A stretch of 33,368 nucleotides of DNA, taken from Chitinophagales bacterium. Its GTDB lineage: Bacteria > Bacteroidota > Bacteroidia > Chitinophagales > Saprospiraceae. The stretch lies in the NCBI GenBank assembly GCA_013297745.1, contig JAAFIM010000042.1, positions 1 through 33,368 of the forward strand, read 5' to 3'. The notes beneath the pieces are model-generated. The model made no database searches and was not told the DNA's origin. It saw only the letters and a list, made by a program, of their open reading frames with translations. The translations under genes were made by a program, and so were the position numbers. Positions 29,604 through 33,368 of this stretch are shown piece after piece; position 1 is the stretch's first letter; every line of letters begins with the position of its first letter.

Positions 29604-32003
29604 CTACAAATTGGTGTAATTATGCGGCTTTGCTTCTTGCATAATAGTGTATAATTGCTCAAAAATATCCTCTGCGCTGGGTTTGATAAAATAATCAGCA
29701 TCCGAACCGAAAGCGGGGCGAACAGAAGCCGCCGAAATGCTAACAGGCGCAGAATCCAAATAATTATAGGCTTGCTGTTTGACTAATATCTGGTCGAGCA
29801 AATAAGCTGAAGCGCCACTTTGTACATCCTCATCCAATACCACCAAACGGTTGGTTTTGCGCACAGATTGGGCGCATTGGGCTGTAGTATCAAAAGGCAA
29901 AAGGCTTTGTGCATCAATTAATTCCACCGAAATTCCCACTTCAGCCAACATTTTAATCGCTTCTTCAGCCACGCGCACACAAGAGCCATAAGTTAGCAAG
30001 GTGATGTCTGTACCCGTTTGCAAAATTTCTACTTGACCTATAGGAACGGTAAAATCCGCCAAATTATCTGGTAATTGTTCTTTTAATCTGTAACCGTTCA
30101 AACATTCTATAATAATAGCTGGGTCGTTAGATTTCAACATTGTATTGTAAAAACCTACAGCTCTAGTCATATCTCTTGGGCATAATAAGCAGATACCGCG
30201 CAAAGAGTTGAGCATCATACCTATAGGAGAACCCGAGTGCCAAATTCCCTCCAAACGATGCCCACGGGTGCGGATAATCGCTGGGGCTTGTTGCATAGCG
30301 TTGCTGCGGTAGCGAACAGTAGCCAAATCGTCAGAAAGGGGAGAAAGCGCATATATCAAATAATCCAAATACTGAATTTCTGCTATCGGGCGCAAACCGC
30401 GCATAGATAAACCTATAGCTTGCCCAATAATTGACCATTCGCGGATGCCCGTATCAAAAATGCGCTCTTCGCCAAATTTTTGCTGCAAATTGGCAAAGCC
30501 CTGATTGACATCGCCGATTTTGCCCACATCTTCGCCAAAAGCCAAAACTTGAGCATTATTCGCAAATAGTTGTTCAAAATAAGCGTTTAAAACCTCAAAA
30601 CCGTTTTTAATCGGACTTTCTGCGCTATAAACGGGCTTAACTTCAGCCACGCGACTGGCTGCGAATTGGTTTTCTGAGTATAAATGTGATAAATAAGCTT
30701 GTTTTCCCCACTGATTAAGTTCAGTTACAAAATCAGCTACAGCTTGTCTCGCTTCGTTTTTGTCCTCGCGGGTGGCGTAAAGTGCTTGTCGGCAAACTTT
30801 AGCCACGTTCAAATGGGTTGGGTTTAGGCCTTTTTGTAACTCTGTGATTAGATTCTGAACCGCAGCAGATTGGGGAAGCGCAGCTAAAAGTTCCAAGCCT
30901 CTGTTTTTATTAACGTTTACGTCCTTGTTGAAATTATCCCAAGCAGCGCGCGCAGCTTTTTTGACCTCATTTTTGGCGTTGCTATCAATTTCATCCAATT
31001 CGGCTGCTGTGGCGGCTTCATTTTCCAACAAAAACGCCCGCATACGCACTATACAATCGTGTTCTTTCTCCCATTGCAAACGCTCAGCGGATTTATACCG
31101 CTCGTGAGAACCAGACGTGGAATGTCCTTGAGGTTGGGTAATTTCTTGCACGTGGAATAATACGGGCTGGTGGCTATCGCGGCATTGGTGGATACCTTCA
31201 GCAAAACATTCGCGCAAAGCTGCATAATCCCAACCTTTAACCGTTTGGATAGCAACGCCCGCTTTGTCGGCTGTGGGTTGAAACCCCGCCAAAACTTCCG
31301 AAATGCTCGCTTTAGTGGTTTGGTAGCGAATAGGCACGGAAATTCCATAACCGTCATCCCAAACGAAAGTAGCCAAAGGCACTTGCAACACTCCCGCCGC
31401 GTTGATACTTTCCCAAAAAACACCCTCTGAAGTGCTGGCATCGCCTATTGTGCAGAAACTCACCTCGTTGCCGTTGTTGGAAAATTGGTTGAAAGCTGCC
31501 GTATGGGGCAAACTTCTATACTTTTTGGAAGCCAAAGCCAAACCCAAAGCCCGCGCCATCTGCCCCGCTGTAGGGGAAATATCCGCGCTTATGTTTTTGA
31601 GTTCGGTATGATTTAACCAATTGCCGTTTTTATCCACCAAAGGGCTGGCAAAATGCGCGTTCATCTGTCTGCCTGCCGAGAAAATGTCTTGGGTTTCGTC
31701 CGCGTGGGCGTATAGTTGGGCGAAAAATTGCTGCACCGTACCCAAACCAGCCGCAAACACAAAAGTTTGGTCGCGATAATATCCAGAGCGGAAATCTCCT
31801 TTGCGGAAACTGCGCGCCATAGCCACTTGAGCTACTTCTTTGCCATCGCCAAAAATTCCAAACTTTGCTTTCCCCCCCAAAACCTCTTTTCTCCCCAACA
31901 AACTCGCTTCGCGGCTCAATACGGCTATTTTATAATCGCTCAAGGCTTCTTGCCAAAATTCGGCACTTTTTTTCTTGGTTGCTGTCGCTTGCGTTTTTTT
32001 CAT
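29604..32003 (-). CDS. Fused alpha/beta E1 component of a branched-chain-type 2-oxoacid dehydrogenase
   Basis: Thiamine-diphosphate-dependent decarboxylase of a 2-oxoacid dehydrogenase complex, acting with E2 and E3 encoded elsewhere. The 799-residue protein joins both subunits. The alpha part (about 1-400) contains the ThDP/Mg site GDASTSEGVFWESINAAG followed by FVWDDGYGISVP; the usual GDG is GDA here. The beta part (about 455-799) contains VLAFGEDVGKIGDVNQGF, then RIFDTGIREWSIIGQAIGL, EIQYLDYLIYAL, RTRGHRLEGIWHSGSP and the C-terminal VVLDEDVQSGASAYLLDQI. Such fusions are common in Bacteroidota and usually annotated as 2-oxoisovalerate dehydrogenase. Substrate (branched-chain 2-oxoacids versus pyruvate) is inferred. 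It is monocistronic with its own promoter and terminator. Confidence 0.92.
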   Translation of the reverse strand: MKKTQATATKKKSAEFWQEALSDYKIAVLSREASLLGRKEVLGGKAKFGIFGDGKEVAQVAMARSFRKGDFRSGYYRDQTFVFAAGLGTVQQFFAQLYAHADETQDIFSAGRQMNAHFASPLVDKNGNWLNHTELKNISADISPTAGQMARALGLALASKKYRSLPHTAAFNQFSNNGNEVSFCTIGDASTSEGVFWESINAAGVLQVPLATFVWDDGYGISVPIRYQTTKASISEVLAGFQPTADKAGVAIQTVKGWDYAALRECFAEGIHQCRDSHQPVLFHVQEITQPQGHSTSGSHERYKSAERLQWEKEHDCIVRMRAFLLENEAATAAELDEIDSNAKNEVKKAARAAWDNFNKDVNVNKNRGLELLAALPQSAAVQNLITELQKGLNPTHLNVAKVCRQALYATREDKNEARQAVADFVTELNQWGKQAYLSHLYSENQFAASRVAEVKPVYSAESPIKNGFEVLNAYFEQLFANNAQVLAFGEDVGKIGDVNQGFANLQQKFGEERIFDTGIREWSIIGQAIGLSMRGLRPIAEIQYLDYLIYALSPLSDDLATVRYRSNAMQQAPAIIRTRGHRLEGIWHSGSPIGMMLNSLRGICLLCPRDMTRAVGFYNTMLKSNDPAIIIECLNGYRLKEQLPDNLADFTVPIGQVEILQTGTDITLLTYGSCVRVAEEAIKMLAEVGISVELIDAQSLLPFDTTAQCAQSVRKTNRLVVLDEDVQSGASAYLLDQILVKQQAYNYLDSAPVSISAASVRPAFGSDADYFIKPSAEDIFEQLYTIMQEAKPHNYTNL

Positions 32004-32060
32004 AGCAAGATTTTTTGGTTGTTAATAATAAAAAAAAGGGTTAAAAACTCAATTTTGGCG

Positions 32061-32068
32061 CAAAGGTA
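32061..32068 (-). promoter_or_regulatory. Promoter -7 element of the E1 gene
   Basis: TACCTTTG followed by CGCC matches TAnnTTTG, 57 bases upstream of the ATG at 32003. Confidence 0.6.
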
Positions 32069-32171
32069 AGATTTTTTACCAAAAAATTGAAATTTTTTTC
32101 GTTTTTTGCAACCTTCTGCCTTTTGGCGCGTAAAACTCTGCCGAAAGTCATCACAAGAACTTGCAAATTGA

Positions 32172-32423
32172 ATGTTGTTTCGGCATTCCTGCCTTTTACC
32201 CAATCATCGCATCGCTAAAATAATCTTCTCAAATTCGCTTTCACTAGGGTTGAGAGGGGTTGAGGAACTGGTTTCGTGGGTTGGAAACGGTTTTTAGCCT
32301 TTGGGCTATTTATTTTACAAAAGTTGGCAAACTTCGGGCAAACGCGAATTTGTGGAGCAGATTATTTTAGCCCTAAGACAGAACGAAGTTGATGATTTTC
32401 GAGCGGTTATTTCTCTGAAATAG
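32172..32423 (+). pseudogene. Possible gene relic in the 32.07-32.46 kb gap
   Basis: The gap between the E1 promoter and the VWA promoter holds one frame open from ATG 32172 to TAG 32423 with a single in-frame stop (TAG at 32295-32297). The part after the stop reads like a real protein C-terminus: SWQTSGKREFVEQIILAL then RQNEVDDFRAVISLK. The final codon lies inside a strong + strand terminator. Before the stop the frame reads MLFRHSCLLPNHRIAKII and on to VEELVSWVGNGF. No family is recognised. It may be a decayed gene, the 3' remnant of a deleted one, or chance. Confidence 0.35.
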
Positions 32424-32433
32424 CCGCTTTTTT
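32402..32433 (+). terminator. Strong Rho-independent terminator
   Basis: Stem AGCGGTTATTTC/GAAATAGCCGCT (12 bp, one G-U) with loop TCT and a T6 run. It ends a + strand transcript arising in the apparently gene-less region upstream, which supports the gene-relic interpretation. Confidence 0.85.
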
Positions 32434-32462
32434 ATTTTTATACCAACCAAAACAAAAATAAT

Positions 32463-32494
32463 TTTGGCTTGTTGCTAAAACTATCTTATTTTTG
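32463..32494 (+). promoter_or_regulatory. Promoter of the VWA gene (-33 and -7)
   Basis: TTTG at 32463-32466, a 20-base spacer and TATTTTTG at 32487-32494 followed by CGG, 58 bases upstream of the ATG at 32553. Confidence 0.75.
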
Positions 32495-32552
32495 CGGATT
32501 GAAACGACCAAATATCGTTAATAACTTTTCCTAATTTTATAAATAGTTGATT

Positions 32553-33221
32553 ATGAGTTATTTTAAAGGAGAAACGCCCGATAATTACGAACAAAAATGT
32601 TTGTGTACGCTGATTTTGGATACATCTGGTTCGATGAGTAATGAGCCTATTCGCGAACTTAATCGCGGTTTGCAGGAATTTTATGCGGCTGTAGAAGAAG
32701 ATTTGATAGCCGCCAACCGTTTGGAGGTTTGTATAGTTACCTTTGGCAGCGAGATAAAAATTATCCAAGAGCCAGCACTAATTAGCCAATTTGATATGCC
32801 AACGTTGCAAGTTTCGGGTACAACCCGCTTGGTAGATGCTGTGCGCGTAGGAATGCAAAAAAGTGAAGAGCGCAAAGAATGGTACAAAAGCACAGGGCAG
32901 CCTTATTATCGCCCGTTGATGGTGTTGATTACGGACGGCGAACCCGACAAAGACCAAGACGTAAACGGTTTGTCGGAAGAGATAAGAACCGCTGTAGAAA
33001 ATAAAAAAATGGTATTTTGGACTCTAGGGGTAAAAGGTTATAACCACGCGTTAATGCAAAAAATTTGCCCGCCCTCTGCTCCCCCTTTGCCCTTGCAAGG
33101 GAATAAATTTGCCGAATTTTTCAAATGGTTGAGCAACAGTATAGGCATTATTACCAAATCCACTGAAGGCGATAATATAGATTTGCCGCCTGTCAACGAT
33201 TGGGCGCAGATGAAATTTTAG
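32553..33221 (+). CDS. VWA domain protein, TerY/YegL-like
   Basis: 222-residue cytoplasmic von Willebrand factor A protein. The complete MIDAS metal site is visible: Asp23-x-Ser25-x-Ser27 (LDTSGSMS), Thr90/91 (SGTTRLVDAV) and Asp128 (ITDGEPDKD). Sequence and length match the TerY/YegL type, which in other bacteria is encoded with a PP2C phosphatase and a protein kinase (TerY-P triad) or with tellurite-resistance-type stress genes. Those partners may lie beyond the window end. The ATG at 32553 (MSYFKGETPD) is preferred over a TTG two codons earlier. It has its own complete promoter. Function in this organism is unknown. Confidence 0.88.
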   Translation: MSYFKGETPDNYEQKCLCTLILDTSGSMSNEPIRELNRGLQEFYAAVEEDLIAANRLEVCIVTFGSEIKIIQEPALISQFDMPTLQVSGTTRLVDAVRVGMQKSEERKEWYKSTGQPYYRPLMVLITDGEPDKDQDVNGLSEEIRTAVENKKMVFWTLGVKGYNHALMQKICPPSAPPLPLQGNKFAEFFKWLSNSIGIITKSTEGDNIDLPPVNDWAQMKF

Positions 33222-33303
33222 TGTTGGGATTTTAAGACATAAACTGGAGTTACGCTTGAGGCTTTATTTTAGTATAAAAAAAACTAAAAATTAAATAGGT
33301 TAG

Positions 33304-33336
33304 AAATTTTTTTGACGGCTTACGCCTAAAAAATTT
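33304..33336. terminator. Hairpin downstream of the VWA gene
   Basis: Arms AAATTTTTT and AAAAAATTT plus an inner GGC/GCC stem with loop TTAC. It lies 83 bases past the stop and could be a terminator for the VWA gene or one half of a longer palindromic repeat. No clean T run follows on the + strand. Confidence 0.4.
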
Positions 33337-33344
33337 ATCTTTCG

Positions 33345-33368
33345 TACTTTTTTGATGGCAAAAAAGTA
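33345..33368. repeat. Palindromic repeat cut by the window end
   Basis: TACTTTTTTG and CAAAAAAGTA form a perfect 10-bp inverted repeat around ATGG and run to the last base. Similar ACTTTTTTG...CAAAAAAGT palindromes are, from memory, frequent intergenic repeats in Bacteroidota genomes; the full unit cannot be seen here. Confidence 0.5.

Noticed and set aside
32000-32203. 67-codon minus-strand open frame upstream of the E1 gene
   Set aside because: It spans the E1 promoter and an AT-rich leader and is Lys/Phe-rich without domain character.

Overview
The window is a chromosomal segment of a Bacteroidota bacterium, probably Cytophagia- or Saprospiria-like. Several independent signs point there: two proteins with type IX secretion (T9SS) C-terminal sorting domains, a PorP/SprF-type T9SS membrane protein, a three-subunit succinate:quinone reductase with one cytochrome b subunit, a fused alpha/beta E1 of a 2-oxoacid dehydrogenase, a DUF4199-GT2 gene pair, and almost no Shine-Dalgarno sequences. 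Fifteen transcription units start downstream of the Bacteroidota -7 element TAnnTTTG, usually extended to TAnnTTTGC; five of these also have a TTTG -33 element 17-20 bases upstream. These promoters repeatedly decide start codons, because longer in-frame ORFs begin inside or upstream of the -7 box.

Layout. 1-3.6 kb: the sdhC-sdhA-sdhB operon (minus) with its terminator. 3.7-5.3 kb: a small secreted protein with an unusual strong Shine-Dalgarno, a 133-bp inverted-repeat (MITE-like) element, and a phospholipid-methyltransferase-like enzyme. 5.3-6.9 kb: prolyl-tRNA synthetase. 6.9-9.3 kb: an AT-rich two-gene cassette of an AAA/DUF3696 ATPase and an unrecognised protein, with its own promoter; this is the best candidate for an undescribed (possibly defence) system. 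9.3-14.2 kb: WG-repeat protein, PorP-like protein, WbqC-like protein plus a lipoprotein, ribosomal protein L19, and an Imm11-like orphan immunity protein. 14.2-18.0 kb: a 1243-residue T9SS-secreted multidomain protein. 18.1-18.3 kb: tRNA-His.

18.4-22.8 kb (minus): DUF4199, glycosyltransferase 2 and dapA form an operon. A Doc-type toxin with an unfamiliar 181-residue partner follows, then two tandem ferredoxins. A relic of the 3' end of dapA lies between the ferredoxins. This suggests that a dapA-ferredoxin junction was duplicated and that the Doc module was later inserted. 22.9-26.4 kb: a glycine-rich T9SS protein resembling the ALK/LTK glycine-rich domain, a pentapeptide-repeat protein and a small secreted protein. 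26.4-29.5 kb: a Fur-family regulator lacking the structural zinc cysteines, two opposed tandem-repeat arrays, and the bifunctional Rel/SpoT (p)ppGpp enzyme. 29.6-32.0 kb: the fused E1 enzyme. 32.1-33.4 kb: a possible gene relic ending in a strong terminator, a TerY/YegL-like VWA protein, and palindromic sequence running off the window end.

Housekeeping genes (sdh, proS, rplS, dapA, rel, E1, tRNA) are interleaved with cell-surface/T9SS genes and small accessory modules. No rRNA, CRISPR array, transposase or phage structural gene was seen.
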